From: Manis javanica
Taxonomy: Eukaryota; Chordata; Mammalia; Pholidota; Manidae
Assembly: GCF_040802235.1 (NCBI RefSeq)
Contig: NC_133170.1
Coordinates: 8,509,001-8,573,000 of the forward strand
DNA length: 64,000 nt
Reading direction: 5' to 3'
Part shown: piece by piece, positions 22,870-36,344 of the stretch
Layout of the letters: each line of letters starts with the position of its first letter
How positions within the stretch are numbered: the first letter of the stretch is position 1
The notes under the pieces: generated by a model
What the model was told of the DNA's origin: nothing
Seen by the model: only the letters and a program-made list of their open reading frames with translations
Databases searched by the model: none
Program-made: the position numbers and the translations under genes

Positions 22870-25440
22870 ATTACCTCTTGGTTGTGTGGAATCCTGGCGC
22901 TTCCCAGCCCCCCGTCTGTCTCTCAGAGCCTTGTTCTGCTTCTGAAACGGTCCCATGCATCAGGGTGTTTCAGCACGGAAGCCTTCACACCGGCAGCGGC
23001 GGAGGAAAAGGAACGGGACCCTTCCCCAGGCGTCCCCAGGCATGGAGGGCAGAGCTTCCTGGCCCCTCCGCTGGCTCATCTGAGTGGGTCTCCCCCTGCT
23101 CCCTCCCCTCCCTGCCCCACCCCTCCACCCTCCTCTCTAGGTGACACTTCCAGGGCTTTACTCCTGACACCCCGTGCACCAAGCCTGCCTGTCAGTCCCC
23201 ATCTCCTGCCTTCCTTCGTCGGCTCCAGGCTGAGACCTGACCTCTGTTTTCTGCAGTACCTTCTCCTCCCACCTGTGCTCCATAGAACCCCCCATGCAGG
23301 CCCTCATAATATCTCAGCTACCACCTAGGGAATCAAGTGTCTCCAAACTTTTCACCTGGCCAACTGCTGATAAAACCGTCGGTAGCAGAGGTCCTTCGGG
23401 ATGAGGAAGGGGATGGGTGTAGGGAGCAACTTTCTCTGAAGTGCGGTTTATAGTCCCTCTAGGATCTCTAAGTGGGACTGTTCGGTGGGCACCTCCCCTC
23501 AGCTCCCATTATCCCCTTCCACTGAGGGATCAAGTCAAGACAGGACAGTCTGGGCTTCAGAAACTAGGCAAGAATCTGATGGGAGAGGAAGAAGGCTGCA
23601 TCAATGCACACCCCTTGCCCCCAGCCAAGAGGGATGATACGTAGGGGGAGATGGGATGGTCGGAGGAGAAAAGAGAGTTTGTGACCTCAACCTCTTTGCT
23701 TTAAGAAGAGGCCCAATTGAGAATCATTTAGGTTAACATTCAAATATCCTGAAATGATTAAGGAGACAGACCATCAGTTTTTTCATCCCTTCCTGTGTAT
23801 AGGTTTAATAAATGCTTGTTTACCTCCCTGTCATTGAGGTTTTTGAGAGGGTGCAAACAGAACCACACTTTGAAGACCCCAAATTGTACGAACAAGCCCA
23901 AAGATTGGGGTAAACTGCAGCTGAAAAGGAAAGGACACTGACCACGTTCATCCTGGTCCCGATCTTCAGGCAGGACGCTGAGGGAAAGCCAGGCCAGGGA
24001 TGTGAGCCCTGCAAGTGGGCTCTGTCCTCAGGTGTTACCTCCACGGTCGCCAAAGTTCCAGGTTCAGTGCCCTCTTATTCTAGAGCCCCTGGCCATCTGC
24101 TCCAAGTAGGTCCTAGATGTTGGTAAAAGCAACTCAAATGCTCATGTATGTCCCCTCTTTATCCTGGGAGATGTTTTCAAATTTCATGCACTTATAGGGG
24201 CACGGAGAAGCCTTCTGTTCTCTGGCCCAACTTCAAGGTCAAGAATTTGATTTCTGATTGCTGAGAAAGGCCAGACTTCTCTTACAAGGAAATATCTCTG
24301 TTAGAGAAGTCTGTGTCAGATTCTTCTGTCTGTTAGCACCAGACCCAGAGGATAATGAGGGCTGTTTGACACCGACTAGCATTGACAAATGGTACACATT
24401 TTTGAACTCATTTCAAAGTACAAACTCCTATTTCATTTCATTTTCTAAGGCTCTGAATAACTTATAGACAATTTAATTGCCTGTGTTTGGGATAGGGAAT
24501 TCCTAAAATGCTGAGTATAATATTTGGATTTAAAGAAACAGACACCATAATGGAGGCCATTGTTCAAGTAAGTAGAGGGAGATTCATGAATTTCAAACCT
24601 TGGATAAAATATAAAGAAGATCATTGAGCTCTAATTTGAAAGAATTCCACTGAAAGACTCAGAAAACAATCCACGGTGATCCTATGAGACAGAATTATAT
24701 TTACTGGAGAGTTGTTTGCTAAAAAGCATTTATTTTACATCACTTTTTAATAAGACTGAACTGTCAAACTGTTTAAAGTTCCACTGGAAAAATTTGGATT
24801 ATCACAAAAGTGTTTACTCTTTTATCCTTCCATGTATATTGGATTACTCATGGAAGACAATGGAAAGAATCTGAGAAATGCTAGTTTTAGCAGCAATTCC
24901 GACTGCATTTCAGAAATATTATACACTATGTAAACAAATGAGACTTTTGGACACGTATTAGCATAGCCGCAATACCCCTGGTGCAAATGTAAGGCACAAA
25001 GAAATGAAAAATTCCAGCACTATCAGCAGAGATTATCCTTTCAAAGATGATGGCATAAATTAAATATTCTTCCCATATAACAACCATGCATGACTAGGAA
25101 AAGAGAATCATCTTTATCTTGCTTTGCTAAATACCATTGTGAACTCCAGCAGCTATGATTCAGAACCTGGGCAATAATACGTGACCTTTTAAAGTCATCC
25201 TGGAACTATGGAGTTATCACCTATGAAGACAGTGCAATCTTGCATATCCTAGGCTACTCACTAAATATATTTCCATTAACAGCATGTTTAGGACAAAGCT
25301 GAACTTTGTCTTGGTATTAAAATCACTTTTGATTTTTTATCCTAATGGCGATTTCCACCTTTTTTTCCCGTCATATCTGAGTTCCAGGAACGTAGATAAC
25401 TTACAAGATGCAATAGTTCTTAGCTGCCTGGGGATCAGCT
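22870..25440. other. Unique sequence; GC-rich then AT-rich
   Basis: 22.9-23.4 kb is C-rich with short overlapping frames of no recognisable family. 24.5-25.3 kb is repeat-free, AT-rich DNA with motif clusters ('gatgatggcataaattaaat', 'ccatgcatgac') that may be conserved non-coding sequence. No gene recognised. Confidence 0.35.
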
Positions 25441-25444
25441 AGAG

Positions 25445-25592
25445 GGCTGGTGACCACAGATTGCACGGCCACCCCTAAAGTTTCTGGGTCAGGTCAGTAC
25501 AACTGGGGCAGGGAACACACTTCAAATGAGTTCCACGTGGCGTTGATATTACTTTCCCGGGAACCACACTTGGAGAAACACGGCAAAAAAAG
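25445..25592 (+). repeat. MER5-type hAT fragment
   Basis: 'cacccctaaagtttctgggt', 'gaacacacttcaaatgagtt' and the terminus 'gggaaccacacttggagaaa' correspond to the second half of MER5A/B. Much diverged. Confidence 0.5.
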
Positions 25593-25599
25593 GAATATG

Positions 25600-28500
25600 G
25601 CTGGGGGGGGCTAAAAGCAATTTTAGGAAAAAGCCTTTACATGTGGGTCAAGCTGGTCTTGTGCAAAAGGGAAAGAAGGCGAAGCTTTCTCCTGAAGCTT
25701 CAGCCCCTGTATGGCCGCCTACCTACACACAGAACCCTCTGCAACCTGTTTTTCCTCACCTCCCGTTCTCAATAGTGCTAAAAGAATCTTGCTATTCTTA
25801 TTTACCCTAAAATGTAAATTAATCATAGTAGTTATTTCTCTCAGGGACATCTGTATTCTGACATGGATCAAAATATTTAATGAAATCTGAACAGTGAAAA
25901 GGCATTAATTTTAAATGAGGAAAACTTTGTTACATTTCTACTCTACTACCTGCATTACCCCAGAGTGATCAAAACGTCAAATCTCTTTATGCTTTTTTCT
26001 CAATGTCTTCAATGCCTACCCTGTTACAGGCAAATTTTAAATGTTAAGCGAGATTTCCAGACCTTTCGATGTGTGCCACTGCCTACCTGTTCACCCATCT
26101 CTCATCAGCCATCTCTCCTTTCCATTATATATGCAACAATACTGAACTATTTCACATTCTCTGAAAATGTTCTATTCTCAGCATCCATTACATAATTTCT
26201 GAGACCCAGTGTGATGTGAAAATTCAGGGCTGTTTGATCAACATGTATTAAACAATTTCCAGACAGCAACAGGAGAGATCCAAATGCAGAGGCTTCTGAG
26301 CCTGGGCCACTGGGCCTTTCTAGAGACAGTAATCCCTCAGTCCTTTGGTACTTGTCTTGGGGTGTCACAAAGAAACCAGCTAACATTTTTTATTTCCTTT
26401 TTCTCTGAATCAGTAACTAGATTTGTTGAACTTCTAATGCAGGAAAGCCCTTGAGCTCCACCATGCCTTTGTTCATTTTCCAGGAAACCTCTTGCACGGC
26501 CAGAGAGGGCGCGGTATTACTTCAGCCCTGGCATCACTTACTTGCGTCACCCACTGTAGTGGTCTCTTCCTCTTTGGTACCTTTTCAAGGTACCAGTCCC
26601 TCTTCCTGAAATGCTATTCAGCTGTTTCTCGTCTGATGAAGTCCCAGTCCACTTGCTCAGTGCAGTCTCCTCTGCTGCTGTGAGGGCTGTCCGACACCCC
26701 CAGGCACACCTACGGACAGGGTACCCTCCTGAGCTTCACACTTCAGTGGTTAGGAAACCGAGCTTTCATCTCGTCTGCGTGAACATTTTGTCCAATAGAC
26801 ACCAAGCTGTCCCGGGGTGTCGATAAACCACTAACCATCATCTTTGTATCTACAGAATCTAGCACAGTGCCTGGGTTAGAGGAGGGACTCAAAAATGTCT
26901 GTCAAATAAAAGGATGGGTGAGCATGAATTCTAACGTTTTTCATTAATTTAAAATGGTTTCTTGGAAGAAAAACATTTCTAAAGCCAAGAGCTGGCGTGA
27001 ATGTGACTCAGCCTGGAATTACTAGGTAAGGTTGTCAATTTACCTCTAGTTGCCACAGAGGGCACACCCCTGGGCACGAGCTGACCTCCTGGGGCTCTCA
27101 CACCTAGTCCGAGTGGGTGTGATCCCAGAGGTGTGCTCCATCCTGGGCGGTAGAGGAATCTGGCACACGGGGCAGTTTGACAGAATCGCCAATAACACCT
27201 TTCCTAGACTGGCTTCATATGGGAACTTTTATTCTTAATCCAAATACCAGAAGCTGTTTGGGACCGATTTCCCAGGGCTGGTGCTCTAGCCTGTGGCTGA
27301 CTTGGGCTCTTTGCGTCTCTTCCTCCTTGGGTGACTTGCGACTACCCACGGTCCTTCCACCGTGCCTGGGCCAGGAAATTCAAACCAAGGACGTCTGCTT
27401 TTTGTAAATGCATGGTTTACCTGTGAGTACCACGTACTCAGGCTATCTTCATCTCCGGCTGACACATAATATTTGAGCATTGGCAGGACGTCCTCTTTAC
27501 TGAGGTATTTTTCTCCAACTTGCATATAGATATTTTATTCTGGGTACATTTTGAGAGAAAATCTAGGAAACTTTTTTTTTTTTTTTGGATAATCTTTTCA
27601 GTTGTTGTTTTAGCAACTGGTATACACTTTGTCCGTGCAAACAGTCTAGGGTCAAAGCAGCATCTGGTTGGTTTTTTTCTGGCCAGGCCGCAGAGAAAGG
27701 AGAGCCGCAGAGAAAGTCCCTGAATCTCTCCCTAGATGGCTGCTTCTGTCTGTCTTCACCTTCGTTTCCCCTTCTCCTGCAGTTTTCACTTCCTTGAGGC
27801 GCCTCCAGCCCTGTGGACATCACGGATGAGCTGGGACAAAGGGTAGCTAGGTCCACACATAAATCTCAAGACAAGAAAATCCTCAATGGGTCAGATCCGT
27901 CTTCAGCAGATGCTGCAGCCTTAACCCCCATTCAGACCGTACATTTGCCCGCCTGCTCTACAAGCCAATCCTGGGCTGCCTAAACCAGGCCACTGGTTAT
28001 GGGGAAGCAGCAAGCATGTAGATGGAACCAGAAATGTGTCTCAATAGCAAGGCAGCTTTATCCATCTGTTCATGGTGCAGCTTCCCTTTTAACCCCTTTA
28101 GGAGGATTTCTTATTCCTTCCTTCACCCTGAGTTTTGTCAACTGTGTGTTTGCAAATCCAAATCAGTTTGCTTAGATGCTTAGTTCATTTAGGAGCCTTA
28201 CAAGTTGCTTTTCTAGACTTAGAATCTGGACTCTCGGGGTTGGGAGGGAGCTTGATTGGTTACATAGTCTGTCTGCATCCAACACGTGAATCCACTCTAG
28301 CCTGCCGTATGTGGGGTGTGTATCATCGCTACCTAAACACTACCAAGGATGGGAAATTACTGCTGCTCCAACTCACCCACTTCAGCCGTAAGCAGCTCTT
28401 TTTAGAAATATGCTTCTCATAAACCAGATGTTAGCCAAAGTCAACTTGCCCTTACAGATTTAAATGAAATTGTTTTGAATTCGCATGCCTCATGAGGTAA

Positions 28501-30070
28501 GCCATTTAGCAGCTCTTTCAAACTCCGTCAATCTCTCACAAGCCGGCAGGAGGTGGTTTGTGACTGTCCTGGCTGCTGCTGGCTCAGGCCTAATCATGCC
28601 AGTTATGGACATCTCTGCTTTCTTCACCTGCTTTCCCTTCTGGGGTCCCTGTTCCTTGCACCAAGAAGACCTCTTCCTCCTGCTGGGACATCCCACTCAC
28701 ACGTATCTCAGACACAAGGCTGTGTGAGTGTGTGTGATACCCTTTCCTAGGAGACCTGGGGAACTGCTGGCGTTTGCAGTCCAGCAACCGGACAATTTAT
28801 GAGGAAATATTAGACATTCCTGTTCTTCAAAACCTCTCTGCTACTTTCCCACCAGGGCCCTCCCTCACTCCCTGGCCACTTTTCTCTGTAGCTTCTGCCT
28901 CCCACCATGAACTTGGTCACCCTCTTCCTTTAACTCTTCCCCTCTTCTAATTTCTTCCTTACGTCCCAATGCCAGTTAACTTCCTTTATAAGAAATTCAG
29001 TTTTGCCTTTGTCTTCTTCTGACATGCACCTCGGGACCTCATGTCCCACACTCAGGGCACTTTATCAGTGTGTCTTCCTAAAGGCAGCCCCCTTCTGAAA
29101 AGGCTTGTGCCAGATGTTGCCCTGTCCCCAGGTGGTCACATAAAGCACCGGTCAGCCTCCCTGTCGCTTCTATCCAGTACATTACCACTTGCCTTCTCTC
29201 GGCTGGCCTCCTGCTCCGGAGTCACAGAAAAGATGGGTGTGGATGGAAAGAATGGGGGCTTTAGAATAAGACCACCGTCTAAATTTCAGATTCACACTCA
29301 TCAGTTACGTGACAGCCACAGGCTGCCTTTTAAGACCCTCTTCCTCAGCTCTGAAAGTAGTGATAACTGTACAATCGAAAGGATTTATGTGAGAATTTGA
29401 TTTGATAATACACAGTGTCTAGCACATAGTATACACTTAACAATCTTTTTAGTTAAAATACAATAAAGTGAAGACCAGGCTTAAAAAATCTCTCCAGCAG
29501 ACAAAACCACGCGAGTCACATAAACAAAACTCAATCTTGCTGTTTCGTAAAGAAACTTTACTTAGTTTTCTTGTAAATGCCTCTGATAATCATAAAACAA
29601 ACTTAAGTCATCTTCCTAAAGTGGTATAAAATAATCACTTTTAACCAATCCCCTGCCATCCAGGAACCCCCACTGTAATAACCAATCATGGTAAAGGTTA
29701 AACAACTTCCTCATTGCCATTTTCTAAGCCCTCCTATCATGTCACGCCTCTGAGCTTCAGACCAGTTTTGGGTTTGAAGTACCCTGATTAGCAAACAGTT
29801 TTATCCCTCACTCAATAAAAGTGTATCAAGTAAGGCTCTCTAAATTTTCTTTTAATGCTTTCCTTTTCCCCTAGCCTCAAACTTCAGCCCTGATGTAGAT
29901 ATAACCTCCCCAGCCTGGCTGGATCCCTGTTGGTTTTGACCTCTGACCCTACCTACTTTGACGTCCCGGGCATTGAACCTGGCCTCTGCTCTCCTCCTAA
30001 GCTTTGGTATTCATTACTCAGCCACTCCCACTCTGTGCTCCAGATACCTGGGACTCTCCTGGGTTCCCAG
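25600..30070. other. Unique DNA with scattered old repeat tails
   Basis: No coding gene is recognised. An L2-like 3' end may run from about 26,480 to 26,905 ('ctagcacagtgcctgggtta' near its end). A 17-T run lies near 27,571. 28.8-29.0 kb is C/T-rich, and 'gtctagcacatagtatacac' near 29,418 is another old tail. The largest frames (up to 119 residues at 29,041-29,400) show no domain. Confidence 0.4.
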
Positions 30071-30089
30071 ACTCACTCTTTCTCCTCTC

Positions 30090-30330
30090 TGGAGTCTTGC
30101 AGTTCTAATCTCTGCGTTGTTGTGGGTCTACTTCTACTCAGGTCTCATTCAAACACCACCTTCTCCTCCAGGAAGCCATTCCTGATCCTGCCAAGGCTGT
30201 TTGATGTCACTGCTAACTGTATTACCCACACAACATCCCCCAGTGCACTCTCCTGAAATCCCTCATTACTGGGCTACCCCAGAGACTGGAACCTTCCTGA
30301 GGTAGACAGAAACTCATGAGGGCTTTATCC
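30090..30330 (+). repeat. L2-type LINE 3' fragment
   Basis: 'tcattcaaacaccaccttct', 'ccaggaagccattcctgatc' and 'gagactggaaccttcctgag' follow the L2 3' consensus order ('aatgtcacctcctccgggaa', 'gccttccctgacc', 'gtaagctccttgagggcag'). Confidence 0.6.
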
Positions 30331-30339
30331 CTGGGCAGG

Positions 30340-31690
30340 GGCATGTAGCCACCCTTCAGGAATGTGTGGAGTTGCATACCTGTAACTTGCCTTATTCCCA
30401 TGTTGGCACTGCACACAGTCCTTAAGGATAATTAGCATTACTTTCTCACCACTCAAAAATCACCTTCCTTCCCCCTTGCCATCCACCCTCCATCGCATAT
30501 ACATTATTATAAGAGTGTATTACTCTGAGCAATTAAGAATTGCTGAAGAAAGAGAAAATGTAAGATCCATGTTTCATTTCACTCTGATGAAATAAGTGGT
30601 ATAAAGTGGGTGAGATCTTTGAGTTCAGTAAATGCAGGGAAAGAATAATAAACTGTAAAAAATAAACTGTAAAAAAACCCCAGAAGCTCTAGTTAAATGG
30701 CATTTGACAATCGGCAGGGAACGGTGGAAAGAGGGAAAAATATTTAAAGAGATTTATAGTGGAAAGAAAAGGTAAGCCCTCAAATTTCTGAACACAGTAG
30801 CAGCGAAGGGACTTTTACCTTCGTGCACCCAGCACGATACCTCCTCTCAGTGAGCGCTTGCTGTACACGAGGGAAAGAAATCTCTCTTCCTGCCTCTTCC
30901 CTTCGCGCGTTTGATTCCAACTAACTTGGAAATGGCTTCAAAGATGACTGATATATTAAGGTATGGCTCACAGAGAGAAGGGAGCTGTCCTGTCTGAGTG
31001 GTTCTTAGATCAAGACCGGAAATTTCCAAATGGCACTAAAAGTTCCTCGGTCACCGTGAAGATGCAAGGAAGCTTGTGAGAGGTGACTGAAGGGGGTGCT
31101 GGCTGTTCCCTCTCTTCTTGGGCAAGTAGACCCTTGGTAGCCCCAAGAAGAAAATAAATCCAAGATTTTATGATAGCTCTCACAATCCAGATCTTACTAA
31201 CACACAATATTTAAAAATTATAAATGAACAAATGAAATACTTTGGAACATATTCTCTGTTTTGGTGCTGAACAACTTTGTTTTAAATAACTAAAATTCCA
31301 AACCTAAGCCCTTACATGTAAAGCACTAGTAATGAAATTGGTACCATGTGAAGATGATCGTTTTCATGATTTATTGACCTACTATATAGGTCATCTGAAT
31401 CTCAAAGCTACCTCGGCCTCTGACGTGGCTGGAGTCCCAAGACGGAGGCCAAAGCACGCCTGCCCGCTCAGCCAGCCAGATGTCCAGAATGCCCACTTCA
31501 CTCACACTTGGACATTCCAGTGGCATGATTTCACTGGCATTTCCATATCAGAGAGGAATTCCAAGAGAAAGCATCGTATTTGAGCTGCTTGAAGGGACTG
31601 CTCTACGCAATAGACAAGTTATTTGTCTTTTTGAGGCCCACATTTGTACAAAGAGTATAAAAATGAGAACAGTATGAGTTAGAAAACAGG
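30340..31690. other. Unique sequence, no gene recognised
   Basis: AT-rich, with short frames only. A local tandem 'aataaactgtaaaa' occurs twice at about 30,648-30,675. Nothing else is nameable. Confidence 0.35.
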
Positions 31691-32065
31691 TCTGGCTATT
31701 GTAACGAAAGTCAAAATAATTGGCTTAAAAGAGGCAGGAATTTATTTTTCTGTCCTGGTACAGTCTGAACATAACCAGTCCAGAGCTCAGAGGGCAGCTC
31801 AAGTTTCGCAAAGGCCCCTCCAGTCCTGTTTTGCATTGTCAACCTCTCGGCTTTCATCTCTGGGCTAAACTGTCCGTAGCTCTCGCCTTGACACACACCG
31901 TGGGAAAGGAGAGCGCCGGGAGCGCAGGACCTGCCAGTTTGCGCGCATCGTTCCGGCTCGCATCCCATTGGCTGGCCCTTCGTCACGTGGCCTCGTCGAG
32001 CTGTAAGACCAGCAGGACGAGGGAGGCCCCATCGGGGATGCCATGAGCTAAAATTCACGACTTGT
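31690..32065 (+). repeat. Ancient repeat (transposon-type) with a CpG-rich centre
   Basis: Opens with 'ctggctattgtaacgaaagt' and 'tggcttaaaagaggcaggaa', 'tttatttttctgtcctggta', and continues to 'catcccattggctggccctt' plus 'cgtcacgtggcc'. This is the layout of an old mammalian repeat ('aatggcttaaataagacaga', 'catcccattggccagaactt'). The middle keeps unusual numbers of CpGs for something this old. Family not assigned. Confidence 0.5.
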
Positions 32066-32069
32066 CTTG

Positions 32070-33950
32070 CTAACAAAGAAAGGGAGAATAGGTACTCAAG
32101 GAAGCTGGCAATTATCCGTAGGGTTCTTTGTGGTTTCTGCTAAAAAATGTTTGACAGAAAGTCAATGTTCAATTGGTAGGAGATCACTTTTTTTTTAATA
32201 AACAAAAATTTAAATCAGTCAGTTTGCTTTTATTCTTGAAGAGATGAAAGAAAGAGGTATGTGTACCTCCACACAGACATACAGCGTGGGTCAGATGAGG
32301 AATGACTGAGGTCGGAGGTGAAGTCACTAGCGCTGCTGCTGCTGAGTTTAGGTCGCGAAGGACCCATCCACCAGCCCAGCCCTGCCCCGTTCCTCGACCA
32401 GCCCTGACCGGGCTCCCACTGGTGGGCGGCCTTACAGCGACATGAGTAGGATCCAGTGTGTCTCGGGGGGTCCAGACTGAAGCTTGGCTTTAAGGCCCGT
32501 TCATTTCTTCAGTTCATACATCTAAGCTTCGGTTGCATTTCCTCCCCACTGGTCCTAACATACCTCAGCGAACAAGCCTACCCAACACATTCCACAAGGG
32601 GACGTTGCCCCCAGCCCCGGTGTACACTGCTGTGCTGTGAGCATCAGCTTTCACACACGGACTCTTTTTCCCTCCAGTTCAAAGGGCAGCGAAGACGAGG
32701 ACCATCAGCAGCCGAGGCAGTTGTAAACTCTGCCCAAGAGGGATGCATCCAGAAGAGAAATGAAGACAAGAAGAACCGCCATGCGGCAGGGGGTCTCTGC
32801 GGTGTTGAGTGGCCACACGGTGGTGCTCCGTAAGTTCCCGATCACAACGTAAGGAAACATTTAAGTCCTACCATATTGTGTATGTGTGTGTGTGTGTGTT
32901 GGGGGGGGGAGCATTGATGGTAGTGGAAGGAGGTGCTTCATGCCTCATCACGTGTTCAAATGATTCTCAACATCTAGCAGGACCCCCCAAGCAGGACACA
33001 CCCACAAAGCCGAGTGAAAAGCTACTTGGCCATTTGGCAAGGTTACTTTCTAACTAAGACATTCCACTGACAACTAGAAAATTAAAATCAAACTGCGGAG
33101 TGCTTCCCTGTAAGTGTGGAAAGGGGTAACATTGTATAACAGGTGTCTTATGGATTTTTCTGTCAAAAGTACAATAGTCTGACCAATAAGACTAGGACTC
33201 AGTAATGGGAGAAATTTCTTATGGATTCTGACTATATAACTAACTCAGTGTGAGGGATCTAGTGGCCTCCCAAATTAATGTTTTATGGTTGAGAAAGCTA
33301 TGGACCTGCTTAGCCCACGTGGCCACACAGTGGCAGTGCAAAATTAAAACCTATGTACTGGGGGCTCACGGTCCAGCAAGCCTCGTTGGGCACATTCTAA
33401 CACCAGAGGACTCTCATTCTGCAAAGAAAATATATTTTGTGGGAAATCATTAATATGACCTTACAATGATTATTATCAAAAAGGATGAGACTTTTTGATG
33501 AGATGATGAAACAAATGCTGAGTGTATAAACACTGTCATTCAACTGTGGGCTAATGGCCACATTCCTGAGGAGTTTCCAGAGTGACAGAAGACCTCAAAC
33601 AAACATTTGGTTCTGGCTGCACACTTTGTAAAAGGCATTAGAGCAAACGCTGAATGCAGGAGGGACTGGCTGACCTCAGTAGGCTGGGAATGAGGAAAAT
33701 TCTATGTTAACTGACTGGGACAGAGATCAAGGAAAATGTTTATGAAACCGCCCTCTCTGTGTGAAACGATAGGACCGCGTTGAGCGGAGATGCTCCCTTG
33801 CAGTGGCCTGCTGCTCCATCTGCTCTGGGACACAGGCAGATCAGCGGGCATGAGGAGAGCAGCCGTCAGACTGTCCTTATCAGCAGTGACAGTGGGCAGT
33901 GGCTGGCAGGTGGTGGGGGGCTTTGGAGGCAGTGGGTTGAGGTGACAGTG
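32070..33950. other. Unique sequence with a TG/G tract
   Basis: A (TG)n run passing into nine G's lies at 32,882-32,910. A GCTGCTGCTGCTG run occurs near 32,332. No gene is recognised; frames are short and overlapping. Confidence 0.4.
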
Positions 33951-33954
33951 CACG

Positions 33955-34115
33955 GCGCAAGGATTCAGAGGACTGCGGTTCCAGCCAGAGCTCTGTCTCT
34001 AGTTCTCCTAGTTGAAGCACTTGGGGCCAGTGACTTTACCTCTCTGAATGGGCTTCAGTTTCCTCCTCCATAAAAGGAGAGGGATCTCCTACATTTTTTT
34101 CCCAGCTCTAAAATT
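33955..34115 (+). repeat. MIR SINE (sense)
   Basis: 'ggattcagaggactgcggtt', 'agtgactttacctctctgaa' and 'cttcagtttcctcctccata' keep the MIR order. It stops just before a MER20. Confidence 0.65.
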
Positions 34116-34150
34116 CTGCTTTCTGGGGATCACTATTCAAATGCCTGTAG

Positions 34151-34364
34151 CAGTGTTTCCCACCCTGAAGAAATCTGCCCCTTCCTCCTGGGGACATTTG
34201 ACTATGTCACAACTTGCTGCCACAGGGGGGAAGGTGGGACTGCTGCTGGTATCTGGTGGGTATAGGACAGGGGGTCCCACCAAACCTCCCAAATACACCG
34301 GGCAGCCCCCACAGCAAAGAATGCTCCAGCCCAAAATGTCATAGTGCCAAGTTAAAAAACACTA
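34151..34364 (+). repeat. MER20 DNA transposon (hAT)
   Basis: Starts 'cagtgtttcccaccc', then 'cctggggacatttgactatg', 'gctgctggtatctggtgggt', 'cgggcagcccccacagcaaa' and 'gcccaaaatgtcatagtgcc'. This is close to the full MER20 consensus order and length (about 215 bp). MER20 copies have been co-opted as regulatory elements in placental mammals, but nothing here shows that this copy is. Confidence 0.85.
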
Positions 34365-34369
34365 ACTAA

Positions 34370-36135
34370 AAAGAGAGTATCATGAACCTGTTTCAGCCAG
34401 TTATGGTCATGGTGCCAGATTATGTTTTGTTTCTTTTTGAGAGAATCTGAAAATTGGATTTTTTTTTATGTAAAACATGTCAAATTGAAGATATAGTAAC
34501 ATGTCAAATTTCTTTATAAAACACTTTGGGAGCCAAATAAAACAGGGCTTTAGGACAAATTCTGTCTGCAAGCTGTCAATTTCTGAAATGGTATTTAGCC
34601 ACATACTGTCCAAGCAGTTACTGCACTTTAGCTGAAAGCTTGGGTTTTTTCATCTGCATCTAGTTATCTGAGCTAGAGCTAAGCAGGTCAAGTTTTATCC
34701 ACATGTGTGCTCACACACATGCATGGCAAAGTGGAAAAAACACTACACACACACACGTGTGATAAAGTGGAAACAGCACTACATGTAGCGTCCAGAGGCT
34801 TTACCATTTATCATCTAGATAACTCTGGGGCAGGAATCACTGGCTTCTCTCCATTTTTGAGGAGGGTATCAATATCCTTCCTGTCTACTTTTGCACGTTG
34901 ACCCAGAATAATAGTATCTTGGAGCAGGAAGAAACTTCAGAGATCACCTAATACACAATTAAACCCCAAGAAGAGACAGGACCTGGCCCTTGAACTCAGT
35001 CAACGGGAGCACCAGGACTTAGAAGCCAGGTGTCTTGACTCCCGGTCTGAGCTCTGAGAATGAGAGGAAGGACGGGGCGGGGCTGGGGGGATGGATATGG
35101 CCAGATGCGCCTCCCTGACACACACTCTTCCAGATGTGACCCGAGGACTAAATGAGGGGGGCAGCGACAGCGCTCCGGAGCCCGTAAACTGTCAGCGTCT
35201 CCCGGAGTAAAGACGGGCATCGCTTCTCTGGTGCATGAGCACAGGCTCTTTGGCCAGTGGCGATGCTAGTGCCTGATGCTGGTCACCACCGAGCCAGGGC
35301 GTGGGGCTTGTGGCACAGACACGTAACCACTGTGCAGAAGCCACACACATCACTGTGGCTACCGAGAAGAACGGTGTTGTCACAGTGCCATCAGGACAGC
35401 AAGCGCAGGAAGCTCCCATTCTTTGTGACCGGGGGCTCCTGGTATTAGGAGATGGGTCCCCAAGGTTCACCCGGTTTGGAAGTCAGACTCCTCTCCGCAC
35501 TGCCCCTTCCCTAAGCACCTCCCAGCGTTCCTGCCTGAGACCCCTGCTCACTTCCCGCCTCCTGCGGGGCTTTCCTCATCTTACCCTCTCTCAGGCCAGG
35601 ACACCGGGGCTCTCTCTGAGGCTTTGCCCTGAGAACGGGCGTGCCCTTGTGCTGTGCAGCTGGTTTTCCTGGGTTATGCCAGGTCAGGGTCCGCCTGCCA
35701 CTGCCGGCTCAGACACAGGCCGAGCCAGCTGCCCTCGGGCTTCACGTTCTCAGGGCCAGTTCCAGCTTTGCTTAGCATGCTCACTGTGGCGACGTGGGGG
35801 GCCCGGGTTCTGCATCAGCCTTCGGAGCTTTTCTGTCTTCCCTAAATATCATGCTTATGTAGTGCTAAAATGTCTCCCGAGTCCCTGGTGAACATCGCTG
35901 CCAGCTGCGGTGTCTCTGCCACCGATGGGCAGGAGCACGCTGATGTCGAAGCTGCTGCCACGGACATGGCTGCCGCAGCAGGTTTTTTTTTTTTGTGTGT
36001 GTAGTGATACAGTTTTTGTTTACTTACAGGGTGTAATTATCAATATGTATTTACAACAGAGCCAGCTTGATGTGCTTACTTTTCCATTAATAGAAGACTG
36101 TGCTTTATGGAATGTGTACACCACCCTTTCCTTAA
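34370..36135. other. Unique DNA; GC-richer part at 35.0-35.9 kb
   Basis: 35.0-35.9 kb carries a number of CpGs and the longest frame is 196 residues (35,301-35,891, +), of no family I know. It lacks a consistent start or splice setting. A 12-T run is at about 35,983. Confidence 0.35.
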
Positions 36136-36137
36136 AG

Positions 36138-36340
36138 CTCAGCTGAAGTCTTACCTCCCTACCAGGCTTTCTGGCCAGCGTCTTTCTGCTCCAACTCCTC
36201 AGGTCTTACGTCTGTGCCACTCACGTGGGCCCACAGACTCTCTCTTACTGCTTCTTATCCCTCTGTGGTGACACATTATCTCCCTTGAAGGAGGGAAGGG
36301 CTGCCTGCTCTTTGTTCTAACTAATACAAAATACTAACCT
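36138..36340 (+). repeat. L2-type LINE 3' fragment
   Basis: 'agctgaagtcttacctccct', 'accaggctttctggccagcg', and then 'ttgaaggagggaagggctgc' with 'ctgctctttgttctaac' match the order of an L2 3' end. Confidence 0.55.
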
Positions 36341-36344
36341 TGCA

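Noticed and set aside
22226-22945. 239-residue + frame
   Set aside because: Covers a likely LTR-type remnant in antisense; no recognisable protein features.
35301-35891. 196-residue + frame in GC-richer DNA
   Set aside because: No known domain, shadow frames on the other strand, no splice or promoter context that I can support.
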